NCBI GenBank assembly: GCA_037013685.1
Contig: CM072894.1
Span: 29,635,529 to 29,699,528 of the forward strand
From: Acridotheres tristis
Lineage: Eukaryota > Chordata > Aves > Passeriformes > Sturnidae
Length of the DNA: 64,000 nucleotides
Direction of reading: 5' to 3'
In this document: positions 25,701-35,600 of the stretch, one piece after another
How positions within the stretch are numbered: the first letter of the stretch is position 1
Layout of the letters: the number at the start of each line of letters is the position of its first letter
Notes under the pieces: generated by a model
Told to the model about the DNA's origin: nothing
What the model saw: only the letters and a program-made list of their open reading frames with translations
Database searches by the model: none
Translations under genes and position numbers: made by a program

Positions 25701-27291
25701 GAAGAGGACTGAACAAAATCTGTGTGTTGGGGTCTTTACTGTACATTTCAGCACTGCAAAGGATCTTACCTTGTTTATAGGATTTATCATGAAATTAGTT
25801 GAAAATTTTACAGTTCAGATGAAGAACCATGGAGATTTTTGTGCTTTCTTCTTCCTCATGCCAGGATCCACTTGGGATCATTTTATTGTTTGCTATTGCA
25901 TTTTTCCACCTTTTTTAATTTCGTTGTTCTGCAGCCCTATGTAATTTCCAAATGGACTTACTGTACCTGGTTCTTTGTACAAATGTTGGCTACTTCTCTG
26001 TTTCCTGTTACCTCCAAAATCTGTTTTGCTGGCTCCAGGTCTTTAACCACTAATGAGCTGTTTATAGACACTGGATCTGCAGTGCCAGCCCATGCCCCTT
26101 CTCCTCTGCCCTGCATCATTGTCATTTATTTTCTACCATGTTAAACAGAGAAATATTTTCCTCAAGACTTGATTTATCTTTCTAATTTTCTGTCTCGATG
26201 GTTTGTCCAAGTAATTACTTATCTTTCTGGATGCTCAAATGTGAAGTGTTCTATTTTAATCGGTGAGGAAAACCAGCCTAAACGGTTGAATTTCTAGTGC
26301 AAATATCCTGAAAAGTTGCATCAATTGCCTCTACTGTCCCAAGTTTTCTTTTTGCTTTGGACCATTTGGGTTCTCTGTGGGGCATGAACAAAAACAATAG
26401 GAAAACTCAGGGCATTGAGGAAAATTGTGAGGTACTGATATCATAATGTGCTTTTTCTTCACACCTACAGTTAAGGCAGGAGGTGTGTGTGCATACATAG
26501 GAGCTCTGAAAATAGCTCTAAATGCATCCTCTCCTTGTTTTATGCTGCTCTAAAATACCTGAAAGTAGCAGCAGCTATTTAGAGTAACCCATAATCTGCA
26601 AAGGAGGCGTAGGGGTCAGGCACAGATGGCTGACTGCAAACAGTGCAGAGTCAGAGCAGAATGCCTCCTGTTTTCCAGCTCTGGTTTTCTGTTTCATGGA
26701 AGAACTGAAAATTCCCCTGAGAGACATCTGGGGGCACATGGGCTCTCCAACAGGTGATGGTTTGAAACCCTTAGTAGGCAGATCTCCTCCTTTTCACCCA
26801 GCCCCCTAGATAGGCTTAGAAATGCCACAGGACTGGGATCAGTCCCTTTCCACTGACAGGAAAAAAAGCAGGAATCGAGCTCATTTCACAAAATGGCACA
26901 TTATATAATTAATGACTGTAAAAGATTTTGATAACTCCTAATAGAAAGGTCAGAGTTGAAAATGGAATAGCTAATACATCATTTTCACACCAAATGAATA
27001 GCTGCTATAGGTTATCATACACATCTGTAATAGTTGTAGCCTAGAAACTGTGGGTGGATTAAGGGAAGACTTTTGTCATTTAGTTTTTTCTGTGATCTAT
27101 TCACTCATCCCTCTGGTAGAGCAACAAAAATTCTTCTTCTCCAGAAATCATGTAGAAAATAAGATTGAGATTAATGATGTGGCAGTCGTAGCCTGTGATT
27201 ACTTAGACAACCTTTCTGTGGACTGTTTTGGAAAGATGGTATTGAACACACGTATTTGCAAAAAGAAACTTTTCTCTCCCTAAATGGTTTT
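22771..27291. other. Noncoding DNA, no gene seen
   Basis: AT-rich single-copy-like sequence between the minisatellite and the LTR. Open frames are short and without domains. From 24781 to 24832 the sequence is almost pure A and T (AATTTAAATA-type). The five bases immediately left of the LTR read GTTTT; no matching copy was found at the right end of the LTR. Confidence 0.75.
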
Positions 27292-27380
27292 TGTGATAGG
27301 TTGACTTGGGAGGAAGAAACTCAGAAGTTCTTCCTGGGAGAGTTTCCTCTGTGGGGGGTGTTTTGGGATACTTGTAACAG

Positions 27381-27427
27381 CCAATCAGAGAAAGTTGGGT
27401 CGCTCCGTGCACACACATTATAAAAAA
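27381..27427 (+). promoter_or_regulatory. LTR promoter: CCAAT box and TATA box
   Basis: CCAAT at 27381-27385 lies about 34 bases before TATAAAAAA at 27419-27427, a normal Pol II core promoter arrangement. Transcription would be expected to start near 27448-27455, at the edge of the CpG-rich segment. A possible splice donor, GCAG then GTAACA, follows at 27474/27475. Whether the promoter is active is unknown. Confidence 0.6.
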
Positions 27428-27775
27428 GGTAATCCCGGAAGACGAGTCTCTTTGTCTTTCCGGCGGCTGGGCAGGTAACAACGACCCGAGCCTCCCTCTT
27501 CCCCATGCGGGGGAGGGGGAGACTCGGAGGCCGCTTGGGCCCCGTTTGCCAACGAGGGGGGACCCGATGGCTGAGGGGAGGAAAAGTTGTGCGATAAAAC
27601 TTTCACGGATTCCTTTTCTACTGGCCTGTGGCTCTGGCGTGGGGGGGTGCTGGATTTTTATGCTGCCGGGACCAGGCCTGCCCGGGTGGCCATGAACCAC
27701 GCGGGCCGCAGCCCGGCCCCGCAGGGGCTGAGTGGCGCTACCGCCGCCCCCCCCCCCAGCACGGCCGAGCCTGGC
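27400..27775. other. CpG-rich segment inside the LTR
   Basis: This segment has many CpG dinucleotides and G+C-rich runs (for example around 27465-27560 and 27655-27775), in sharp contrast with the AT-rich surroundings. It includes an 11-base C run near 27746-27756. It is the only CpG-island-like sequence in the window and is best explained as part of the LTR rather than a host promoter. Confidence 0.8.
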
Positions 27776-28539
27776 CCAACTTTTGTAGTTGAGTTAAACT
27801 TTAACTCTTTAGTGTTCAGATAAGATTTGCAAAGCCTCCAGCCTTCCCTTTGAACATGAAAGGGAATAAGGAAAGTTCTGAAGTCAGTAATGCAAGAGTT
27901 AAGTATTTTAAGATGGAAGGAGAGTGAGAAGATGCTGAAATGGCTGAAAATCTTTTTGGGAAATTGTAGGAATGAACTAATGTACTGAATATTCCTTTAA
28001 ACCATGGAAAGAGACATGGGGGGATGGAAATGTTCCTTTTTAGAAGATAATTTGATTAAAGAACACCTGTGTTGGGAATTTGAATTTCTGCCCTGAGAAA
28101 CGAAGGGGATTGCAGTTTTTTTCTGAAGATGAAGCCTGAGCAGAGGAAAAGGAGACAAATAAAAATTGTTGCTGTTGGACATTTTCAATCCTTAAAAGTA
28201 ATACCCCAGGAAATAGACATGACCCATATCTACAACTTTGGGACAGCTGTAGAATTGGGAGGAGGTCACGGTTGCAAATTTCCCGGGCGGATGCAAATCG
28301 TGAGAGGTAAAACTACAAGAAGACTTTTTTCCTTCTTGTGGAACACAACTCCTACAACTTCAACAAGAGGAAACTTCTTTTCTCCAAAAGTACACAGAAA
28401 AGGACTAAATTAGGCACTGACTGAAGTATTTGTTGTATATTTGTTTTGTTGTTGTGAAGACTGGGAGAGGGAGGGACGGAGTGATGTGAAAAATCTTATT
28501 CTGAATTTTTTTTTTTTTCCCGTTTTTGTTTGTATAGTT

Positions 28540-28545
28540 AATAAA
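28540..28545 (+). terminator. Polyadenylation signal AATAAA in the LTR
   Basis: A canonical AATAAA lies about 118 bases before the inferred LTR end, followed by a pyrimidine-rich stretch. A second AATAAA occurs earlier at 28158-28163 and cannot be excluded as the one used. Confidence 0.5.
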
Positions 28546-28664
28546 TTTTCTTCTATACCCTTTCAAAGTTTTAAGCCTGCCTTGCTCTTTAACTCCTGGT
28601 TCTGTCTCACAACAAAAAGAAATAAGTTTATTTAAATTGGCAACTCAAACCCTGGACATTAATT

Positions 28665-28682
28665 TGGTGCATTGGCCGGGAA
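28665..28682 (+). other. Retroviral primer-binding site, tRNA-Gly(GCC)
   Basis: TGGTGCATTGGCCGGGAA is the exact 18-base reverse complement of the 3' end (with CCA) of vertebrate tRNA-Gly(GCC) as I recall it. It sits six bases after the LTR's CA end, where reverse transcription of the minus strand would be primed. An 18 of 18 match is strong evidence that the upstream block is a genuine 5' LTR with the start of the leader, not a recombined solo LTR. The tRNA sequence is from memory. Confidence 0.8.
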
Positions 28683-28701
28683 AGTAAAAATTAAACCATA
28701 C

Positions 28702-28723
28702 CTGTCTTTTCAAACAAAGACAG
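28702..28723. repeat. Inverted repeat, 8-base arms, after the primer site
   Basis: CTGTCTTT (28702-28709) and its reverse complement AAAGACAG (28716-28723) are separated by six bases, 20 bases downstream of the primer-binding site. It could be a leader-RNA hairpin if the retroviral leader extends this far. Confidence 0.6.
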
Positions 28724-28773
28724 TTTTCTAATAAAACCTGTGCAGTCTTTGTACTTTGAATACAGAGAATTTT

Positions 28774-28795
28774 CCTGGAACATTGATGTTCCAGG
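28774..28795. repeat. Perfect 22-base palindrome
   Basis: CCTGGAACAT (28774-28783), two bases TG, then ATGTTCCAGG (28786-28795) form a perfect inverted repeat with 10-base arms, about 90 bases after the primer-binding site. Retroviral leaders often carry palindromic dimer-initiation hairpins in this interval. It could equally be host sequence, since the right end of the element is not visible. Confidence 0.75.
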
Positions 28796-31700
28796 TTATT
28801 TACAAAAATTCTGAAAAGCTATTCTAGAAATTTAATTAAATTCAGCTCTGGATAGTAATGACAAAGTACCTGAGTTATATATCTTGGTCATCACAGATTA
28901 CAGAAGCTGAGTAATTAACAATACATTATGTCTTGTGAGGATCTGGAGGAGCAACTCCCATTCCTTTGTGACAAAAACTTCCCAGATTATTACAGTCATG
29001 CTTAAGCAGGGCTTGACTCAAGGATGTGGAGAAAGTTCAAGACTGATGTCCCAAGAAAAGCCTTCTGAGAAGGCTTTCACAACAAAATGATTGTCAGGAG
29101 GGAAAACTTAAGTTCAGTGAGACTGATGCAGAACTACAATTAGGATTACAAGAGGAAAAAAAATTATTTCATCAGCATTTAGGGAGTCAGGGTATGACAA
29201 TGTCCTTGAAGTGTCTTCCTTCTGTAATGGACAAGGAGCTATGGCCAATCAGTATTTATTTATGTGATATCTCATCAGATATTTTTCAATCCTAGCTTCA
29301 TCATACTATTCTGCAGATACCTGCTGGGTCTTTCATGTAAGTTTAAAAGGCTTTTTCTTTTAAAATATATTGTCACATTTTTATTTCTCTTTATATTTTT
29401 GATCTAGAGATGTAGAGACAGCATGTCATGGGTCACATGCTCCTCTTTCTTCCTTTCTGCACAAAATTTGAGAGGATGAAACCCAGCAGAGCTGAAATCC
29501 TTCATAGAAAAGTATCTTCTGAATTACCAGTTTAGGCTTAGACTAGAGGCTTTGTCTTGGGATTGGTTGCAACTTGTCATTGTGATAATGTCATAAAATC
29601 TTTTGAAAAGTAGGATATTCCAGTTTTGCTTTGCTTCCACCAAAACATATTTAGTTGCAAAAGTGGTGATTTGAGGAGGAGGTGGGGAAGCAGGGCCTGA
29701 TAGTGCAGCACCTTTAAAGTAACTTAGTTCCAGAAAATGAGAGTTCGATATTTTCCAAAGAATATTGTCAAGTTGGTCACCAGAAACACAGGTATCTAGA
29801 ATGACCACTAATTTTGTCACTAATCTAATCTTGTGCACTTTAATTAAAATTTAGTATTTCAATATATTGCTAAAAAATACTTATTTTAGTTATTTTTCAG
29901 TCCACTGAAATCTCTCTGTTTGCTGTAGCTTTGATGGTTTTATCTGTCTGAAATATGTAAATATGGTTTCAATTTTATTCCAGATAGGAATAGGCAGGGA
30001 ATTGGGGTTAGATTTGATAGCCAAGAGTATTTGAGAGAAACCCTGAAGTTGCTGATGTGTGAGAATGCCCCTTGAATACATTGAGCATGTAAAACATTGT
30101 AATAGACTCTTATCAAACGTAGAAATGATTGGAAAAAGAATAGAAATTTTATTCCATGGGAAACTTCTTGGGACAGATATGGAATTTTTGTGAAAGGGTT
30201 TATCCTGCCTGGCCTTCCCTGGCAGCACCCACTGTGTGTGGTGAGAGCAAAGAGGGAGAATAACAACCTGAGCATCACTCAGGTGCAGAGCTCTGCAGGA
30301 AATTCCACATCCGTGTGCACTGGCAGGCTCAGGAACAGCACCAGGAAAATGACTCAGCCCCAGGAGTCTATATCTGCCACTGAGGAAGATGGAAGAGTCA
30401 AACTCTTCTGACTGAGGAGATAACAAACTGCGAGGGGCTGGTGGCCAGCTGCCAGCAGCTGCCAGATTCACAGCCAGCCTGGGAGAGGCTGCAAGCAGAC
30501 ACAGCTACCAGCTGGGCATCTTGGAAAGCTAAAAGCACATCCAGGGTGCTAAATTCTGCTTTTTGTTAAATGTTTTGGTGTTGAATTAATGTTCCTTGGG
30601 TTTTTTTAAGGCTGTCTGGTCATTAGTCATCATTATCTCTAGTCCCAGGAGAGGAGAATTGCAGGCACAGAAAGAGCCAGGACACCTGAGCTAATTGTGG
30701 CTGCCTGCAGCAGAGGTGGGGACTCAGAGCCGTGATGATGAGATGGAAAATTATGTCAATTAACCAGGAAAATTAGATGTGCAAGGTTCAAGGTCTGTAA
30801 GAGATTATCTCAAGAGCAACAGACAGGAAGAGAAATGTCCTTATCCTAGAGATGGTTCTTTGGGTTTTCTGGAACACAGCTTTGCCCACACAGGCACAGA
30901 ACTTTGTGTGGAGGCTTTAAAGATGTTCTTTTTGCCTCCAAAACCTGCAGCACTTCAGGTTGCCTAAACTGCCCACTCCATCTGTCTGTGTGGCTGCTGG
31001 TTTTTGTCATCGCTCCCCCTCTCAGTCAGACATCCCTGCCAGAGAAGATGAACTCTGGCATGTTGGCACCTCAGTGCACCTGGAGGGGTGCACCTGTGAG
31101 CACAGGCAATGTAGGGAAAATGCTGTGTTACATCTGTATGGGCAAACAAAACTACCTAGCAGAATGAGAAATAGATATTTTTTACATATCCTGTCTTTAC
31201 TATACCTGAAGAGCTTTATATTCTCCTGTGTAAGGTTTCCTTGCTTCTGCAAACAAGATTATTCTGTAAATATCCATTTTACATGCACAGAGACAGTATA
31301 GATATCTCCAGTTTTCTAGGAGGACTACTACAAAGAAACCCCCAAAAACTTAAACATCTTTTAAACCACTGGATTATTTCACATCTGTCAGCAGGTAATA
31401 ATAAAGACAAGAGTCTGTAATTTACTGTTCAGTATGCACGTTTTCAGATTTTACATCTCTGGAGAAATACAGTTTTTAAAAATACCAGTATATTACCCCA
31501 TATTTTATTTTCATTGTTTCTGTAAATGATGTCTTAAAAGAGAAATAAACCAAATAGTAAGGCTACTATTTAAATTCACCTTTAGTATTGCTTCTGGATT
31601 AAATGTATTTTAATACATCTCACAATTTTAATATTCCATAGTAAAGGTTTTATAAAGAATAATTTTTATTTTTTGCATTTCGATAGCACTGTCCCAACTT

Positions 31701-32656
31701 AATCTTTGAGCAGAAACACAAGGAATTTGCATAGCTATTGGCTTTAGGGGGTAATTTGTGCAATATTACAACAGGTTATTTTAAAAAGCGATACTTTGCG
31801 CTGCCTGCTCTTGCATTCTCTAGGGGCAGGAAGGTGTCAGTTCCCATTAGCAGGATCTTGACCTTGGATGCTCCCAGAAGGAGCACAGCACGGCAGCTAA
31901 TTGCCTGTGCCTTAAACACAGTAACCCTAGAACATAAACAAAAGGGAGTAGCAATTTCAGCTACTCCTTCAGTGTTCACTGGAATTATTCTCTGCTGCAG
32001 CCAAGATTCTTGTAGCTGAAGAAATTGTCTTATTGAATTAGAAGCTGGGTTTGTTCCTGGACCAAATTTTAGCTACAATGACTAAAAATGATTCATTTTT
32101 CTTGACTCATTCTCAGTTGGCTGACAGAGCAAAAGCTCAAGGATTTTTTAGTGGTGTATTTTTTGAATACGTGCCTTGTGATTTTTTTTGTTTGTTTGTT
32201 TTTTGTTTACTGGATCACATTTTCCCTCAAGAATTGATGTAATGAGATGCTGGGGTCCAGAACTCATAAACATTAGGAGAGATTCTGCAAAGAACATTGA
32301 ATCTGACAAATACTTAGCAAATAATAGATGTATACAAATGGCAAGTGTAATCTAAACAAATTTAGATCCATTACGGCAACACCAAAGAAAAAGCATCGAA
32401 AAATCAGTGTTTAAGAACTTAAAGAGAAAGTGGTAGATTTCTGAATATGAGAGGCTTTTCAAAGAGGATTAAAAAGAAAGATCTTGCAAAGATAATTTCA
32501 TTTTCCCTGACGGCCGGAGGGTTTGCCCCACAGTTAAGGCAATTAATGAGAATTATTTTCAGTATCTTGATGAGTTATCTCACAAAAGTCAAATTGGAAG
32601 TGCTGAGCCTGGCACTGGGTGCCCAGTAGGAATTTGGTTTATTAAAGGAAGAGGCA
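28796..32656. other. Noncoding DNA right of the LTR
   Basis: No retroviral coding motif (Cys-His box, protease, reverse transcriptase or integrase) is recognisable. Open frames are fragmentary. The longest in the window, 29890-30471 on the minus strand (193 codons), has no domain I recognise, overlaps another minus-strand frame (29940-30278) and a plus-strand frame (30190-30411), and sits in ordinary sequence. An imperfect TTTG repeat lies at 32182-32208. Confidence 0.7.
32182..32208. repeat. Imperfect (TTTG)n simple repeat
   Basis: A T-rich run with regularly spaced G residues (TTTGTTTGTTTG and a longer T run). It is a slippage-prone simple repeat. Confidence 0.85.
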
Positions 32657-32670
32657 CCAGTAGATGGTGC
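32657..32670 (+). promoter_or_regulatory. CTCF-like motif
   Basis: CCAGTAGATGGTGC matches the vertebrate CTCF core (CCASYAGRKGGCRS) at 13 of 14 positions; the mismatch is T for C in the GGC triplet, which is an important position. CTCF sites anchor chromatin loops. One such motif in 64 kb is expected by chance, so this is a candidate only. Confidence 0.3.
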
Positions 32671-35600
32671 TCAAGAATACACAGAATTGTTTCTGGTTCT
32701 GCAGGACTAACCCAGCCCTGCACACAGATATCTCTGAGCAGTTTCCTCCTCACGAGCTGAGTGCAGTGGAAAAAAAGGCCAGATCTCAAGAGAAATCCTA
32801 TACATCCTGTGCATCTTGCACATCCTAAATAATGCCTGGAGCCCTCTGGGTCATGCTCTCCCCAAAGGAAGGGTCAGTGCAATTCTTTCTTCTTTCGTCA
32901 GGTCTGAGATGAATCAGTAGCAAGTCATGATTGGTGTTGTGAAGAAATACTGACAAATTTGACAGTGAGGGCACTGCTGATTGCCCTAAACCCATATTTT
33001 TTTATCAAAAAATTGTATTGCCTGGCTTACTCATAGCATTCCTTTCCCAGAGAACTGTCAGTGTCAGTGAGGGCTCTCTAAGTTTTTTGGATGATGTTGC
33101 CTGTGCTGAAATGCAACTTCTTTGTCATTTCATTTCAGCTTTGGATTTTATATCAGTGATCTCTTTGTAAAACTCTTCTCAGTTCTATGTATTTCCAGGA
33201 ATTCTCTGTCCAAACATATAATCTGAAAATTGCTGCCTCTAATACTTGCAAAAGTGGTTTTAGAAGAAAATTTATCACAGCTCTTGCTGCTGCAGTGTGT
33301 AGGAGATGCTGTCTGAAACACATCCCTAGGCTTGCCATCAAGACATCTTTTCTCTGTTTCATCATGAAGAATTTTCTTTGCCTCTCTCTGTGAATTTGAA
33401 AATGGATAATAGAAAGTCATGTGATCTATGGATATCTTCTGAATGATAATAGGAAAAAATAGAGTTGGAAATGGAAATCATCCCTAGACATAACTATTCA
33501 ATGCAAGACTGAGAAAGAAAAGTCCTTTGCAATTTCAGTCCTGTAAAAGTGCATTAGAGATTGGGCACAACACATCTCTTCTTATTATTCCACGAAACCA
33601 GAACCATGAACCATGTTTAGGCCATGAAATATTTCTTCTTTTCTCTGTAATATGTTCTAGTCAATGATGAAAATCTCATTACACTACCTAGTAAAACAAG
33701 GTAGCAGTTCTAGAAAACCTTTAATCTCTTTTGTTTGTTCTCTTAAGGCAACAGTGAGGAACTTCTTTTTTGATAATTTCTAATTATTATTTAATTAATT
33801 TTATTCTATAGCAATTCTGGCTGAATACCTGTGGGGAAAAACCCCATATGAACAATGTACAGCATTATAATAGAGTTTTTCTCTATTATTACACCTTTTT
33901 AAAATTTTTGCCAACTTCTAGAATAATCTGTATTTTTTTTCTCTTTCACCACACATTTTCAAAATGCTCACTAAAACATGTATCTGTGCTAAACGTTAAT
34001 TGTTAAATTTTGAATAGACTGTACTTCTCATCTGTAAAAGAAAATTCGTGTTAGGTGTTTACAGTGGTTTTCACTAGTAGGCTACTAGGAAGGAAATTAA
34101 CTCCATACCAGCTGAAAGCAGGACAGTGTTGCATAATTAAACATAGAAGTATAAATGTATTTATTTTTAAAGGAACATAAGTAGTCATGACTCTGTTCCT
34201 GAAGGTTAAGAACAGAGCTGGACAGAGGGAATTCAGCTGGATGTAAAGGTTGGCCCTACTTACCACCCATTAAATCTATGTTATAATTCTCATTTGCATA
34301 GATGCTAATAAACACAAGGTCAGTAAATCTCCCATGGACCATGGCAAGGCCTGACAGAAGCCAAGCACACAGAACATAAGGCTGTGAGCTGCTGGCCTGT
34401 CAGCTCAGTGCAGCAGTTTCCCAATGGCTGTGCTCCCTTTTCCCATCAGAGAGACACATTTGTCTGCCTGAATCTCCTCACTGTTGCAATACCTGTGTTT
34501 GACAGTCACATTATTCTTGTGAGAATCCAAGATCATGAAGAGTCAGTGGCATACTGCAGTTGTTGGGTTTTTTTGTATTTGAGAGCAGTTTAAAATCCTC
34601 CAGTCGTAGCCCCTGAGCTGTTCTTGAACTAGTGCATCTCAGTCTCAATCTTTTTAGTTTCTCTCTCTCTCTGTTGTTTCATAGCTCTCTGTTATCCTAA
34701 TTTACTAGTGAGAACACTTCAGTGTTATCATCTTTGCCAAGAGAACTTGCTCTTTCAAAAAGCAGAACAGGAAAATTGTTGAAGTATTCATAAAACAGAA
34801 ACGTTACTATTTTGTCCATATTCTCACCATAGCACACAGTATATTCCATCAAGTTCAGAACTCTCTGGAAGGTCATGTTGTACCACTGGCAAATACTATC
34901 CTGATCTTACCTCTCAATTTTTAGAGCTTCGGGTCAGATGCACATTTAATTAACACTCCTATAGCCTTTTCAAAAAATATTTGCTTTTTGTTTTCCCCCA
35001 TCATTTAAAATAGCAAATACAGGAGGATTTTATCAGATTTTGAATTTTGTGTTTTTTTTTTCTCTCTTGTACAAGTTCATTTATATCCCTGTCTTTAATG
35101 CTTTTTAAAATTTAGATCAGCGTATAAACTACTCAAGCTAGTCCTCCAGTCTTACAAAAACTGGAAGCAAAGAAAAAAAAGTAATAAAAATGGAAAATAA
35201 AAAGAATAAACTGGGAAAAAAGTTCTCTTTATTTCAAGGACAACCTGAAAATTTTGATGAAAATTTTATCTGACTTCTTTTGACCATAACATCATGGTCT
35301 GCTATAATAAAGGGCTTTATTCTCCTTGTTTAAGACGCAAACTTGAGTCAGACTAAAAATATCAGATCAGAACCAGGCTGACCAGTAGGTGAGCTTGAGA
35401 GAACAGGTAAACTTCAGAGAGTCTCTCCAGGGGAAGGAAGATGAATCACCTGCCCTTGCTCTGAAAGCAGCAGCAGTGCCCAAGCATTGGAGCCAAAGGC
35501 TGTGACTGCTCATTACCCTCCCAAAACATCTCTTATTTACCATTGGGCATGATAAAGGATAAATTGGGAGTGTAAAGCTTCTTCTCTAAACTGAAACCAG

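Larger units (their letters stand above)
27292..28658 (+). mobile_element. Endogenous retrovirus LTR, ERVL-like
   Basis: The block opens with TGTGATAGGTTGACTTGG, a terminus I associate with bird ERVL-type LTRs, and ends in CAAACCCTGGACA, giving the TG...CA ends expected of an LTR. Inside are a CCAAT box (27381), a TATA box (27419), a CpG-rich segment (about 27400-27775) unlike the AT-rich flanks, and AATAAA at 28540. A tRNA primer-binding site lies six bases beyond the 3' end, which fixes orientation as + strand. Length is about 1.37 kb. No gag, pol or env sequence follows and no second LTR is seen, so the body is lost. A 94-codon basic open frame at 28129-28413 lies within the LTR and matches nothing I know. 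The exact 3' end is the least certain point. Confidence 0.8.

Noticed and set aside
27203..27700. 165-codon minus-strand open frame
   Set aside because: It crosses the LTR boundary and owes its length to the GC-rich LTR segment, where stop codons are rare. Its Pro/Gly/Ser-rich content reflects base composition.
28796..29523. Possible continuation of the retrovirus into gag
   Set aside because: No open frame of useful length and no recognisable capsid or nucleocapsid motif; the leader cannot be followed past the palindrome at 28774-28795.
29890..30471. 193-codon open frame on the minus strand, the longest in the window
   Set aside because: No domain, signal peptide or compositional sign of coding. 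It is overlapped by another minus-strand frame at 29940-30278 and a plus-strand frame at 30190-30411, and no splice context was seen. The length is compatible with chance in 64 kb.
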